Assembly (NCBI RefSeq): GCF_000271845.1
Contig: NZ_JH719395.1
Location: 1,856,146-1,920,145 of the forward strand
DNA: 64,000 bases
Source of the DNA: Rhizobium leguminosarum bv. trifolii WSM2297
GTDB taxonomy: Bacteria; Pseudomonadota; Alphaproteobacteria; Rhizobiales; Rhizobiaceae
Direction: 5' to 3'
The notes beneath the pieces were generated by a model. That model was not told the DNA's origin. It saw only the letters and a program-made list of their open reading frames with translations, and searched no databases. Below, piece after piece: positions 1-9,005 of the stretch; the first letter of the stretch is position 1; each line of letters opens with the position of its first letter. Position numbers and translations under genes: made by a program.

Positions 1-960
1 GCCGATGCGGTTGACGTCGATCTGCTGCCCGTCGGCGGTCAACAGGAATTCCGGCGCATTGCCGGTATCGAGCGTCGCCTCGCCCGATATGACGTAGGGA
101 TCGTCCGTCGGCCCGATCTCCATCCGGTATTCGGGAATGCGGATGCGTTCATTGGTCAGCTCGAAGCGGCCCTTGACGCGTGGCGGCTGCTCCTTCTTGT
201 TGGCGGGCTTGGCGCTGTTGCGGTTTTCGATCGCCGCCGAAAGCTGCCCCTGATAGTTCGGCTTGCTGTCGACGAGCTTCAGTTCGCCATCGAGGTCGAT
301 GCTGACGGGGTGTTTATCCGGCGAAAGCTTCGTGCGCATGCGCAGCACGCCCTTTTCGTCCGGCTGACTGCTCGAGATCAAAAAGCTGCCATGCTCGCCG
401 TCGAGCGCCGCATTGCCCTCGATGCGCCACGGGCCGGCCAGCGACTTGGCCGACATTTCCGCATTGAGGCCGGTGACGCGGCGTGAACGGCCGGACTGGT
501 CGTCGATGAACTCGACTTCGCCGCCATTGACATGCACGTTTTCGAGAACGACGTTTTTCGCCGGTATTTCGGCGCGGCTGCCGCGCATCCAGTCGAGCGT
601 GCCGTCCTTGAGCAATCTCAGGCGCACCTTCGGATTGACGACGCGCATGTCGAAGATCAGCGCCTCACCCGACAGGAAAGGCGCAAGCTCCGCATCCATG
701 GAGAACTGCTCGACCTTGACGATCGGCGTGCCGTCCGCTTCCTGGCCGACGCGCACGTCATGCAGCGTGACCGACGGAAACGGCAGGAGCCGCGCATCCA
801 CCGTGCCGTAGACGGTGACTTTCTTGCCGATGATGCGGCTTGCCTGATCCTCGAAATTCTTGCGGAAATCCGTCCAGTCGATGAACAGCGGCGCAAGCAG
901 CGCCGCAAACAGCACTACGACGATCACTCCCCCCAGAAAGACGAGGAACCGGCCTATCAA
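1..960 (-). CDS. AsmA family protein, N-terminal part (runs off the left edge)
   Basis: The minus-strand frame is open from a TTG start at 960 to the window edge, 320 codons. The first codons encode a basic residue, then one hydrophobic segment (VFLGGVIVVVLFAALLAPLF). This is followed by the F-I-D-W-T-x-[FY]-[KR]-x-x-[FI] type segment (FIDWTDFRKNFEDQ) and the IIGKKVTV stretch typical of AsmA-family proteins, which are single-span inner-membrane proteins with a large periplasmic domain linked to outer-membrane assembly or lipid transport. TTG is chosen because the frame has a stop (TAG) ten codons upstream and a GGAG lies 10 nt before it; no in-frame ATG is present near the start. The C-terminus is outside the window, so the subfamily cannot be named. 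Confidence 0.8.
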   Translation of the reverse strand, partial: MIGRFLVFLGGVIVVVLFAALLAPLFIDWTDFRKNFEDQASRIIGKKVTVYGTVDARLLPFPSVTLHDVRVGQEADGTPIVKVEQFSMDAELAPFLSGEALIFDMRVVNPKVRLRLLKDGTLDWMRGSRAEIPAKNVVLENVHVNGGEVEFIDDQSGRSRRVTGLNAEMSAKSLAGPWRIEGNAALDGEHGSFLISSSQPDEKGVLRMRTKLSPDKHPVSIDLDGELKLVDSKPNYQGQLSAAIENRNSAKPANKKEQPPRVKGRFELTNERIRIPEYRMEIGPTDDPYVISGEATLDTGNAPEFLLTADGQQIDVNRIG

Positions 961-1049
961 TACAAGGATTCTCCATTCGGGAATATCTTGCTGACACTAG
1001 CGCTATTCATGTCGGGGGCAAGGCCCAAGTTCATGAGAATATTCCGTTT

Positions 1050-2462
1050 TCAGCCATGGTGGAAAATCTTGCCGGGATTGAAGATATCGTCCGGATCGAG
1101 CGCCTGTTTCACCTGTCGCATCAGATCCACCGTGCCCCCGAGCTCCTGTTCGAGGAACGCCATCTTGCCCTGCCCGATCCCGTGTTCGCCGGTGCACGTC
1201 CCGTCCATGTCGAGCGCCCGCCGATTGAGCCGCTCAACGAAACTCTCAGCCTTGGCGATATCTTCGGCGCTGTTATCGTCGAACAATAACAGCACATGGA
1301 AGTTCCCGTCGCCGGCATGGCCGACGATCGGGCCGAGCAGTCCGTGGGCTTCGATATCGGCCTGCGTTTCGGAAACACAATCGGCAAGCCGCGATATCGG
1401 AACACAAACATCGGTCGAAAGTGCGGCAAGCCCGGGCGCCAGCGCCCTTGCGGACCAATAGGCATCGTGGCGCGCCTTCCACAGCTTGGTCCGCTCCTCG
1501 GCATTGGCGGTCCACAGGAAGTCGCCCCCACCGCATTCCGCCGCGATCTCGCCAAAGGCCGCCGATTGCAGCGGCACCGTCTCGTCGGTACCGTGAAATT
1601 CGAGGAAGAGCGTTGGGCTTTCGGCGTAGGAAAGCTTGGAATAGGCATTGCAGGCCCGCATCTGCATCGTATCGAGCAGCTCGATGCGCGCCACCGGAAT
1701 GCCCATCTGGATCGTCATAATGACGGCATCGCAAGCGGCCTTGACGCTCGGAAAGGCGCAGGCCCCACCGGCGATCTTCTGCGGGATCGCCTGCAGGCGC
1801 AGCGTCACCGAGGTCAGGATGCCGAGCGTGCCTTCGGCGCCGACGAAGAGCCGCGTGAGGTCGTAGCCGGCGGAAGATTTGCGGGCGCGCCGGGCCGTGC
1901 GGATCTCCTCGCCATTGGCGGTGACGGCGGTGACGGCAAGGACATTGTCCTTCATCGTCCCATAACGCACGGCATTGGTGCCGGAGGCCCGCGTCGAGGC
2001 CATGCCGCCGATCGAGGCATTGGCGCCGGGATCGATCGGGAAAAACAGGCCGGTATCGCGCAGATGGATGTTCAGCGCCTCGCGCGTCACACCCGGCTCG
2101 ACGGTGCAGTCGAGATCTTCCGGATTGACCTCGAGCACCCGATTCATGCGGCTGAAATCGATCGAAATACCGCCATTGGCGGCATTGACCTGGCCCTCCA
2201 GCGAGGTACCGACGCCGAAACCGATCACCGGCACCTTATGGGTCGCACACACCCGGACCGCCGCCTTCACGTCTTCGGCGCTCTCGGCGAAGAGCACGCC
2301 GTCCGGCAGTTGCGGCGGGATGTAGGTGGTCGTGTGGGCATGCTGTTCGCGGAAGGACTGGCCGGTCTGGAAGCGCTCGCCGAAGCTCTGCTTGAGAATG
2401 CCGAGCACGGCTGATATCCCCGCCTCGTTGCGTGTGCCGGCTTTCGCGTCCTTCAGCGCCAT
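1050..2462 (-). CDS. FAD-binding oxidoreductase, D-lactate dehydrogenase (cytochrome)/glycolate oxidase type
   Basis: 470 aa. The N-terminal half is a PCMH-type FAD domain with the flavin-binding stretch PVIGFGVGTSLEGQ near residue 90 and GANASIGGMASTRASGTNA further on. The C-terminal half is the FAD-oxidase C domain ending in DGTCTGEHGIGQGK and DPDDIFNPGKI, which is characteristic of D-lactate dehydrogenase (cytochrome) and GlcD-like enzymes. Expected reaction: oxidation of a D-2-hydroxyacid to the 2-oxoacid with electrons passed to cytochrome or quinone. The start at 2462 is preferred over an ATG 41 codons upstream because AGGGAG lies just before it and the upstream residues look non-conserved. 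The exact substrate (D-lactate, glycolate or another hydroxyacid) is not settled by sequence. Confidence 0.88.
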   Translation of the reverse strand: MALKDAKAGTRNEAGISAVLGILKQSFGERFQTGQSFREQHAHTTTYIPPQLPDGVLFAESAEDVKAAVRVCATHKVPVIGFGVGTSLEGQVNAANGGISIDFSRMNRVLEVNPEDLDCTVEPGVTREALNIHLRDTGLFFPIDPGANASIGGMASTRASGTNAVRYGTMKDNVLAVTAVTANGEEIRTARRARKSSAGYDLTRLFVGAEGTLGILTSVTLRLQAIPQKIAGGACAFPSVKAACDAVIMTIQMGIPVARIELLDTMQMRACNAYSKLSYAESPTLFLEFHGTDETVPLQSAAFGEIAAECGGGDFLWTANAEERTKLWKARHDAYWSARALAPGLAALSTDVCVPISRLADCVSETQADIEAHGLLGPIVGHAGDGNFHVLLLFDDNSAEDIAKAESFVERLNRRALDMDGTCTGEHGIGQGKMAFLEQELGGTVDLMRQVKQALDPDDIFNPGKIFHHG

Positions 2463-2614
2463 CCCTTTGATCTCCCTGCCATTCCGCAGAAACCATATCG
2501 TGTTTCGTAGACTACGGCACCGCAGCAGGCTGGGTATGCGGCAAGTCAAAGCGGCTGTCCAGTTAAGAATGGCAGAAGATTTCATTCCCCTTTTCTTATA
2601 CGCCCGTCCGCCGC

Positions 2615-3649
2615 CTAGACGATCGGCGGATTGAGCCGCGCGAAACCCTCCTGCCGCCGATAGGGGAAATAGGGATAGGGCGCCGTCACGGCGCTGACGG
2701 CGTCGAGCCTTTCGACTTGCTCCTTCGACAGGCTCCAGCCGACCGCGCCGAGGTTCTGCCTGAGCTGTTCCTCGTTGCGGGCACCGATGATGACGCTCGA
2801 TACCGTCGGCCGGTTAAGCAGCCAGTTGATGGCGATCTGCGGTACCGTCCTGCCGGTCTCTTCCGCGATGGCATCCAGCACCGCGACAATATCGAACAGC
2901 TTCTCGTCGTCGACAGGCGGGCCATATTGCGCCGTCTCGTGCAGGCGGCTTTCCCTCGGCAGCGGCTCTCCACGGCGGATCTTGCCGGTCAGCCGTCCCC
3001 AGGCCAGCGGGCTCCAGACGAGGGCGCCGACACCCTGGTCGGCGCCGAGCGGCATCAGTTCCCATTCGTAATCGCGCCCCGCCAGCGAATAATAAACCTG
3101 ATGGGCAACATAACGCGGATGGCCGTGACGCTCGGCGGCGGCGAGCGACTTCATCAGCTCCCAGCCGGCAAAGTTGGAAACCCCGACATAGCGGATCTTG
3201 CCTGATGACACGAGCCCGTCGAGCGTCGACAGCACTTCTTCCACTGGCGTCGAGGCATCGAAGGCGTGAAGCTGCAGGAGATCAATATTATCGGTTCCGA
3301 GGCGGCGCAGCGCATCCTCGGTCGCGCGGATCAGCCGCGCCCGCGACGTTCCCCAGTCCTGCGGCCCCTCGCCCATCGGCAGCGCCGTCTTCGTCGAGAT
3401 CAGAACGGAATCGCGCCGGCCGCGGATCGCCTGGCCGAGCACCTCCTCGGAGGCGCCGGCCGAATAGACGTCGGCTGTGTCGAAGAGATTGACGCCGGCT
3501 TCAAGGCAGATGTCGACGAGCCGCCGGGCCTCTTCCGCATCGGTAGTGCCCCATGCCCCGAACAGCGGGCCGCTGCCGCCGAATGTGCCGGCCCCGAAGC
3601 TCAAAGCCGGCACCCGGAGGCCGGATGCGCCGAGATTCCTGTATTCCAT
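2615..3649 (-). CDS. aldo/keto reductase
   Basis: 344 aa, a full-length AKR. The catalytic tetrad is visible: Asp57 and Tyr62 in FDTADVY, Lys87 in ISTKTALP and His128 in LLQLHAF. The C-terminal NADP-binding motif is present as SSVIIGARNEEQLRQNL. Such enzymes reduce aldehydes or ketones with NADPH; the substrate is not predictable here. AGGAGAC precedes the ATG. The divergent LysR gene at 3741 and a palindrome in the shared 91-bp spacer suggest that the regulator controls this gene. Confidence 0.92.
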   Translation of the reverse strand: MEYRNLGASGLRVPALSFGAGTFGGSGPLFGAWGTTDAEEARRLVDICLEAGVNLFDTADVYSAGASEEVLGQAIRGRRDSVLISTKTALPMGEGPQDWGTSRARLIRATEDALRRLGTDNIDLLQLHAFDASTPVEEVLSTLDGLVSSGKIRYVGVSNFAGWELMKSLAAAERHGHPRYVAHQVYYSLAGRDYEWELMPLGADQGVGALVWSPLAWGRLTGKIRRGEPLPRESRLHETAQYGPPVDDEKLFDIVAVLDAIAEETGRTVPQIAINWLLNRPTVSSVIIGARNEEQLRQNLGAVGWSLSKEQVERLDAVSAVTAPYPYFPYRRQEGFARLNPPIV

Positions 3650-3702
3650 GGACTGTCTCCTTTGTTTCCTAAGAGATAGACCCGGCCCGTTCGCTGATAT
3701 AG

Positions 3703-3718
3703 TTTGCCTTAAAGCAAA
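3703..3718. promoter_or_regulatory. palindromic operator candidate for the LysR regulator
   Basis: TTTGC (3703-3707) and GCAAA (3714-3718) form perfect arms around CTTAAA, and the site contains the T-N11-A pattern of LysR-type binding sites. It lies between the divergent aldo/keto reductase and lysR starts, 22 nt before the lysR ATG. Binding is inferred. Confidence 0.5.
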
Positions 3719-3740
3719 TCATCTGTGACTTGAATTCATC

Positions 3741-4643
3741 ATGAGCCGCCAGGACATCAATCGCTCCGGCGAAATGGAAGTCTTCGTCAGCGTCGTCGAG
3801 CGCGGCGGCTTTACCGCGGCCGCCACGGCGCGACGCATGACGCCGTCGGCCGTCAGCAAGCTCGTCGCCCGGCTGGAGTCACGCCTCGGCGCCCGACTTG
3901 TCAATCGCTCGACGCGGAAGCTGCAACTGACGCCGGAAGGCTGCGCCTTTTACGAGCGCAGCATTGCGATCCTTGCCGATATCGCCGAGGCCGAGCGCCA
4001 GGCCTCGACCGGCGAGGAGGCCACGGGCCGCATCCGCATCAACACCAGCGGCTCCTTCGGCAATCATGTGCTGGCGCCACTGGTGCCGGCCTTCAGGGCG
4101 CTTCATCCCGCCGTGACGCTGGATATTTCCCATACCGACAGGATCGTCGACCTGATGGAGGAGCGCGCCGACGTCGCGATCCGCGCCGGCCCCTTGAAGA
4201 ATTCCAGCCTGATCGCCCGCAAGCTCGGCTCCACCGGCAAAATCATCGTCGCCTCGCCGGATTACCTCAAGCGCCACGGCGAACCGCATACGGTCGCCGA
4301 CCTCCGGCGCCATTGCCGCATCGGCTTTTCCTATGCCCGCGCCGTCGAAGGCTGGCCGCTGCGCGAGGACGGCGACACGGTGATGGTTCCGATCACCCCT
4401 GGCGTCCAGGTCGGAGACGGCGAAGCCATGCGGCATCTCGCGCTATCCGGCGCCGGCCTTGCCCGCCTCGCCGCCTTCACCGTGCGCGCCGATATCGACG
4501 CCGGCCGGCTGGTGCCTGTGCTCGAAGCAGCCAACCCCGGCGATATCGAGGAGTTCCACGCCGTCTATATGGGCCAGGGCGGCCCGCTGCCGGCGCGCGT
4601 GCGGGCGCTGCTCGATTTCCTCGTCAGGCATGTGCGTCTCTGA
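3741..4643 (+). CDS. LysR family transcriptional regulator
   Basis: 300 aa. The N-terminal winged helix-turn-helix (about residues 5-65: FVSVVERGGFTAAATARRM then SAVSKLVARLESRLGARLV) is followed by a periplasmic-binding-like effector domain of about 200 residues beginning near GRIRINTSGSFG. The length and architecture match LTTRs of the AKR-flanking, quinone/aldehyde-responsive type. It is divergent from the aldo/keto reductase, and a T-N11-A palindrome lies just upstream, which suggests autoregulation plus control of that gene. No strong Shine-Dalgarno is visible before the ATG. Confidence 0.93.
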   Translation: MSRQDINRSGEMEVFVSVVERGGFTAAATARRMTPSAVSKLVARLESRLGARLVNRSTRKLQLTPEGCAFYERSIAILADIAEAERQASTGEEATGRIRINTSGSFGNHVLAPLVPAFRALHPAVTLDISHTDRIVDLMEERADVAIRAGPLKNSSLIARKLGSTGKIIVASPDYLKRHGEPHTVADLRRHCRIGFSYARAVEGWPLREDGDTVMVPITPGVQVGDGEAMRHLALSGAGLARLAAFTVRADIDAGRLVPVLEAANPGDIEEFHAVYMGQGGPLPARVRALLDFLVRHVRL

Positions 4644-4898
4644 TTAATCTCGCCCAAACCGTTCGGCGACTTCAAGCGATGACGTGGAAAAACAATAGTT
4701 TGAAGCGGCCGGATGAATCACTTTGGCATCGTCGGGCGGCGAGAACCCAGATTTCGCAATTGACCCCGCGCCTCGCACCCACCTATACCAAACCCGCGCC
4801 AGCCGGTCCTTGCGGCCGGCCTCTCTCTTCGTCATGCCGGAGCTTACTCCCATCTTCAGCCTCAGGGCTTGGCACCGGCCGGGAAAGATATGGGAATC

Positions 4899-5993
4899 AT
4901 GCCATCCAGGGACGTACGCCGCCTGCTCCGCGATGCCGGCCTGCCGAAATGGGCGCTGCTGCTGGCGCTTTCCACCGCCTTCACCGTCTTCCTCGAATTC
5001 TTCGCCCTCCCCGCCTCGCTGCTGATCGGACCGATGGCCGCCGCCATCCTGCTGGCGCTGACCGCCGGCAAGGGAAAGCTTCGCATTCCGGTCTGGCCGC
5101 TGCAATTCGGCCAGGTCCTCGTCGGCCTGATGATGGCGCGCACCATCACTCCCGACATTCTCGGCACCATGGCAAAAGACGCACCGCTTTTCCTGCTGTT
5201 CATCTTCTCGGTCATCGCCATCGCCACCGGCCTCGGCTGGCTGCTGACACGCTGGCAGGTGCTGCCAGGCACGACCGCGGTCTGGGGCTCTTCGCCCGGC
5301 GGCGCCTCCGCCATGGTCATCATGTCGGAAGCCTATGGCGCCGATGCCCGCCTCGTCGCCTTCATGCAATATCTGCGCGTTGTCTTCGTCGCCGTCGGTG
5401 CCTCGGTGATTTCGCGCCTTTGGGTGGCGGCCGACGACGCCGAGCCGCCGCCGCTCATCCTCTTCCCCGCAGTCGACTGGCCGGCCTTTGCGGCGACGAT
5501 GGCTTTCGCGGCCTTTTGTACCTATGGCGTCCGGCGCCTGGGCATCCAGGGCGGCACGATCATCGTGCCGCTCTTTCTCGGCGCCTTCCTGCAGGGCGTC
5601 GGCCTCTTGAAGATCGAGCTGCCGATGTGGCTGCTCGCCCTCGCCTATGCGCTCGTCGGCTGGAGCATCGGCCTGCGGTTCACCCGCTCGATTCTTGAGC
5701 ATGTGGCGCGCGCCCTGCCGCGGGTCTCCGCCTGCATCGTGCTGCTGATGGCGCTCTGCGGCTGCATGGCGGCCGCCCTCCATATCTTCGCCGGCATCGA
5801 TCCGCTGACGGCCTATCTCGCCACCAGCCCCGGCGGCGCCGATTCCGTCGCCATCATCGCCGCCTCCAGCGATGTCGACGTGCCCTTCGTGATGGCGATG
5901 CAGACCGGCCGTTTCCTGGTCATCCTGCTGATCGGCCCGACCCTCGCCCGCTTCATCGCCCGCCGTTCAGGGCTTGCGGAGAATCCTGCTTAA
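4899..5993 (+). CDS. AbrB-type membrane protein (AbrB duplication family)
   Basis: 364 aa and highly hydrophobic, about 10 membrane spans. Two homologous halves each carry the small-residue motif typical of the AbrB_dup family ('ammonia monooxygenase'-annotated proteins): GSSPGGASAMVIMSEAYGAD in the first half and TSPGGADSVAIIAASSDVDV in the second. The function of the family is not established; regulator and transporter roles have both been proposed. An earlier TTG at 4869 and an ATG at 4890 are alternative starts. 4899 is preferred because GGGAAAG at 4881-4887 sits 11 nt away, whereas it is only 2 nt from 4890. The gene ends in a 4-nt convergent overlap with the AraC gene. Confidence 0.85.
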   Translation: MPSRDVRRLLRDAGLPKWALLLALSTAFTVFLEFFALPASLLIGPMAAAILLALTAGKGKLRIPVWPLQFGQVLVGLMMARTITPDILGTMAKDAPLFLLFIFSVIAIATGLGWLLTRWQVLPGTTAVWGSSPGGASAMVIMSEAYGADARLVAFMQYLRVVFVAVGASVISRLWVAADDAEPPPLILFPAVDWPAFAATMAFAAFCTYGVRRLGIQGGTIIVPLFLGAFLQGVGLLKIELPMWLLALAYALVGWSIGLRFTRSILEHVARALPRVSACIVLLMALCGCMAAALHIFAGIDPLTAYLATSPGGADSVAIIAASSDVDVPFVMAMQTGRFLVILLIGPTLARFIARRSGLAENPA

Positions 5994-6868
5994 AAATTAG
6001 CGCGCCCGGGTTTATGCGCCAGCGCCGCCCATTGGCCGGGCGTCATGCCGTAGGCCTTTTTGAAATGACGGTGAAGATGGCTCTGGTCGGCAAAGCCCGT
6101 TGCCGCCGCCGCGCCTGAAATCCCCTCGCCCGAGCCGATCATCGCGCGTGCTTGCTGCAGCCGCCGCATCAGCAGATAACGATGCGGGCTGGTGGCGAAA
6201 GCCGCCCGGAAATGCCGCGACAGCGCGAAACGATCGAGCCCGGTCACCGCCTCCAGCTCTAGGGAAAGCACCGGCCGCATTGCATGCGCCTCGAGATAGT
6301 CCCGCGCCGCCCGTGCCCGGCTCCAGGCCACGGCTCCGAGTGGCCGGCGCGGCAAACGCGCATGCCTGGAAAGCCCACTTGTTACCCGCGACAGAAAATC
6401 GTCGACGAAAAGTTCGTCTAGTTCCCGGTCGAGTTCGCCGAGAGCTGCGAACAGCACACCCGCCAGCGCTGGATCGCCGATGACGGGTTCGTCGACGAAA
6501 GGCAGGCCGACCCCTTCGGCCTCCAGGCATTCGAGAAGCAGCGACGGCTCCAGGTAGAGCATGCGGTATTGCAGCCCGTCATCGGTCCCCGCCCCCCCGT
6601 CATGCTCCTCGTCGGGATGCAGCACGATCACCTGCCCCGGCTGGCTGAAGCGCCGCTCGCCGCGATAACGGAATGTTTGCACGCCCTTCAGCGTCACGCC
6701 GAGCGCATAGGTGTCGTGCCGGTGCGGTTCGAAGGCATTGCCCGAAAACTGCGCCTCGATGCGCTCGATGCCGGGAAAGGCCGGCGCGGCCAGGATGGCG
6801 TTGCCGGATGGTCCCGCGCACAAACGTTCAAGACCTTCGAAGGCCTGCGGATGTAGATCCTGGCTCAA
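5990..6868 (-). CDS. AraC family transcriptional regulator
   Basis: About 292 aa. The N-terminal cupin-like ligand domain includes FEPHRHDTYALGVTLKGV and GQVIVLHPDEEHDGG. The C-terminal AraC DNA-binding domain has two helix-turn-helices (LDRFALSRHFRAAFATSPHR and GISGAAAATGFADQSHLHRH, ending FKKAYGMTPGQW). The frame is open up to 7009, but that would run across the divergent DUF2000 gene. TTG 6868 has a GGAG 10 nt upstream and leaves a 39-bp divergent spacer, so it is proposed; the start is uncertain. Target genes are unknown, and the divergent DUF2000 gene is the obvious candidate. Confidence 0.85.
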   Translation of the reverse strand: MSQDLHPQAFEGLERLCAGPSGNAILAAPAFPGIERIEAQFSGNAFEPHRHDTYALGVTLKGVQTFRYRGERRFSQPGQVIVLHPDEEHDGGAGTDDGLQYRMLYLEPSLLLECLEAEGVGLPFVDEPVIGDPALAGVLFAALGELDRELDELFVDDFLSRVTSGLSRHARLPRRPLGAVAWSRARAARDYLEAHAMRPVLSLELEAVTGLDRFALSRHFRAAFATSPHRYLLMRRLQQARAMIGSGEGISGAAAATGFADQSHLHRHFKKAYGMTPGQWAALAHKPGRANF

Positions 6869-6907
6869 CGGCCCGATACTCCATAACCCGAGGTGAAAGA
6901 CTGTCCG

Positions 6908-7315
6908 ATGTTTGATACCAAAATTGCCGTCGTTCTGCGAAACAATCTTGCCGGCTGGCAGAAACTGAATGTCACCGCCTTCCTGATGACCGGCGTCGCC
7001 GGCGGACATCCGGAGATCATCGGCGAACCCTACAAGGACCGCGCCGGCAATCTCTACAATCCATTATCGGCCCAGCCGATCATCGTGCTCTCCGCCGACG
7101 AGGCGGCAATGTCGGCCATCCACCGCCGCGCGCTGGAGCGCGATGTCACCGCTTCGCTCTTCATCGAGGAGATGTTTGCGACCGGCCACGACGCCGCCAA
7201 CCGCGCCGTGTTCGCCGAGTTCGCGCCCGAGGATGCGAAAGTGGTCGGCATCGCGCTGCGCGCTGAAAAGAAGATCGTCGACAAGATCACCAAGGGCGCG
7301 ACGATGCAGCACTAA
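6908..7315 (+). CDS. DUF2000 family protein
   Basis: 135 aa. The opening KIAVVLRNNLAGWQKLNVTA and the later QPIIVLSADEAAM and GIALRAEKKIVDKITKG match the DUF2000 family, small alpha/beta proteins with a peptidyl-tRNA hydrolase-like fold and no assigned activity. GTG 6893 is an upstream alternative; ATG 6908 is preferred because AGGTGAAAG lies 8 nt before it. It is divergent from the AraC gene, a common arrangement of regulator and target. Confidence 0.85.
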   Translation: MFDTKIAVVLRNNLAGWQKLNVTAFLMTGVAGGHPEIIGEPYKDRAGNLYNPLSAQPIIVLSADEAAMSAIHRRALERDVTASLFIEEMFATGHDAANRAVFAEFAPEDAKVVGIALRAEKKIVDKITKGATMQH

Positions 7316-7464
7316 AGAGCTGGCCATGTCGATGGGGTTCGACGCATCGCCCACTATCGCGTGCCCGGCCTTACATCCGAAGAGAGCAATCACCACACAG
7401 TCGACCAGGAGTTGAAATTTTCGGCAAGCGATCATAACTCCATCCATCGGTGATGGAGGAATCA

Positions 7465-7776
7465 ATGACGGAAGCGGAATTGGCTGTCGTAACTATCTTG
7501 GCGAGTTCGGTGGGCGGGGCGCTGGGCGCCAGGAATGCTGAGGCTCAAGCCTGGAAAGGCCTCGTCATCATCGCCGTGTCGAGCATCGTAACGGTAGTCG
7601 TCATGCTCTTATTGTTGAATGTCGAGAATGGCGTTCTGACGATTCTCGTGAATCTCATTGTAGCGGGGGTCGTCGGCGCGATCCTTAAGATGTCGCCGCG
7701 TCAGACTTCTATCGTGATCAACGGTGCCATCCTGGCGACCGTCATTGCCGCCGTTCTCATCAGCTTCGTCAGCTGA
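7465..7776 (+). CDS. small hydrophobic membrane protein, unknown function
   Basis: 103 aa with three likely membrane segments: a weak one near the N-terminus, KGLVIIAVSSIVTVVVMLLL, and the paired VLTILVNLIVAGVVGAIL and GAILATVIAAVLISFVS near the end. No recognised domain. ATG 7465 has a good GGAGG at 7455-7459, 5 nt away, so it is preferred to GTG 7450. It is followed by a hairpin at 7802-7822. Confidence 0.7.
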   Translation: MTEAELAVVTILASSVGGALGARNAEAQAWKGLVIIAVSSIVTVVVMLLLLNVENGVLTILVNLIVAGVVGAILKMSPRQTSIVINGAILATVIAAVLISFVS

Positions 7777-7801
7777 CAGCCGTCGGCAATCGAGGGTCGG
7801 C

Positions 7802-7826
7802 GGCCGGGCACTGGACCCGGCCTTCC
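7802..7826. terminator. hairpin between convergent genes
   Basis: GGCCGGG (7802-7808) pairs perfectly with CCCGGCC (7816-7822), loop CACTGGA. It lies between the 3' ends of the small membrane gene and the OmpA-type gene. The T-run after it is short (TTCCC), so termination is plausible but not textbook. Confidence 0.5.
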
Positions 7827-7847
7827 CTAGCAACTGTCGAAACAGGC

Positions 7848-8513
7848 TCAGCCCTGTGTGATCGGCGCGATCTGGATCTCGACGCGACGGTTCTGGGCGC
7901 GGCCGGCCTCGCTTGCGTTGGAGGCAACGGGCTGTGACGGGCCGAAGCCGACGGCCGACACGCGGCGCTGGTCGATACCCTGGCCGCCGAGATAATCGGC
8001 GACGGAAAGCGCGCGGCGCTGCGACAGGTCTTGATTGTGCTGCAGGCTGCCGGTCGAATCCGTGTGGCCGTTGACGTCGATCAGCGTGCGATTGAACTTG
8101 CGCAGCACGATCGCCACCGAATTCAGCGTCGCATAGAAGCCCGGCTTCACCGCATCCTGGTCGACATCGAAGGTGATGTTCGACGGCATGTTGAGGATGA
8201 TGTTGTCGCCGTTGCGGGTCACCGAAATGCCGGTGCCTTCGAGCTGGGCGCGAAGCTCGGATTCCTGCTGGTCCATGTAATTGCCGATCGCGCCGCCGGC
8301 AAGCGCGCCGACGCCGGCGCCGATCAGCGCTGCGTTGCGCTTGCCGTGGCCGCCGCCGCCGACAGCCACGCCGACGAGAGCACCGCCAAGCGCGCCAAGC
8401 GCCGCGCCACCCGCCGTATTGGAAACCTTCTGTTCGCCGGTATAAGGGTCGGTGGTGGTGCAGGCGCTCAGATAGCTTGCTGCAACAGCCAGAAGTAGGA
8501 ATTTCTTGATCAT
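7848..8513 (-). CDS. OmpA family lipoprotein with glycine-zipper segment
   Basis: 221 aa. The signal peptide ends in a lipobox-like LSAC (MIKKFLLLAVAASYLSAC), predicting a lipoprotein. Residues about 30-80 are a glycine-zipper (GGAALGALGGALVGVAVGGG and GVGALAGGAIGNYMD). The C-terminal OmpA/MotB peptidoglycan-binding domain has NGHTDSTGSLQHNQDLSQRR and GPSQPVASN. Probable role: anchoring the outer membrane to peptidoglycan. The ATG at 8513 is chosen because it starts the signal peptide and has GGAGA upstream; the 61 residues before it lack signal character. Confidence 0.92.
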   Translation of the reverse strand: MIKKFLLLAVAASYLSACTTTDPYTGEQKVSNTAGGAALGALGGALVGVAVGGGGHGKRNAALIGAGVGALAGGAIGNYMDQQESELRAQLEGTGISVTRNGDNIILNMPSNITFDVDQDAVKPGFYATLNSVAIVLRKFNRTLIDVNGHTDSTGSLQHNQDLSQRRALSVADYLGGQGIDQRRVSAVGFGPSQPVASNASEAGRAQNRRVEIQIAPITQG

Positions 8514-9005
8514 GGACAGGATGGTCTCCGTTCGAAGCTGATGCGAGCAAATGGCAAGGATTGCGGCAAGAAAATGAAGATGCTCTGTTGATAAGGGAAT
8601 TTCAGGCGCCAAAACAGCAGCCGTGTTGCGGCGATGCGCTGATATCACCAGTTTTAGCGAAGGACAGCGCTCCCGCCGGCTTCGCCAAACCTGCATGTCC
8701 TTGTCTGGTTGCGGGGCGGTGATCGACTGACGTCTCTACGGGAGTCGTTGAGGCGCGCCCACCTATCCCCCTCATTCCTGTGCTCGTCACAGGAATCCAG
8801 CCACCGCGCGTCTGCGCGGTGAGTGACTCCATACCACAGGAGAAATAGTCTTTCGCGCCCAAGGACTTGGGCGCACTGGATTCCTGTGACAAGCACAGGA
8901 ATGAGGGAGAGTGGGTGGCACGCCCTCCAAATCGACCGCCAGTATCCTGGGCTATTAACAATCGAATAGACAGCGCAGCACCACCCCTAGCATCCAATCG
9001 CCCCA
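8514..9005. other. intergenic region with repeat copy 1
   Basis: This 492-bp gap lies between the flagellin 3' end and the OmpA-type lipoprotein 5' end. It must hold the lipoprotein promoter (no convincing motif identified) and contains one mosaic repeat at 8768-8907. No coding potential was recognised in the rest. Confidence 0.7.
8768..8907 (+). repeat. RIME-like intergenic mosaic element, copy 1
   Basis: A 140-nt element bounded by inverted arms of about 32 nt (8768-8799 and 8876-8907). Each arm is itself a hairpin, ATTCCTGTG pairing with CACAGGAAT. Inside are a CACCGCGC/GCGCGGTG hairpin and a GCGCCCAAG/CTTGGGCGC hairpin. The same architecture recurs at 32171, 35135 and 39628. Identification as the Rhizobium-specific intergenic mosaic element is from memory of that family. 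Confidence 0.88.

Noticed and set aside
1296..2414. 372-aa plus-strand frame opposite the FAD oxidase
   Set aside because: The minus strand encodes a complete FAD-linked oxidase; this frame is its shadow.
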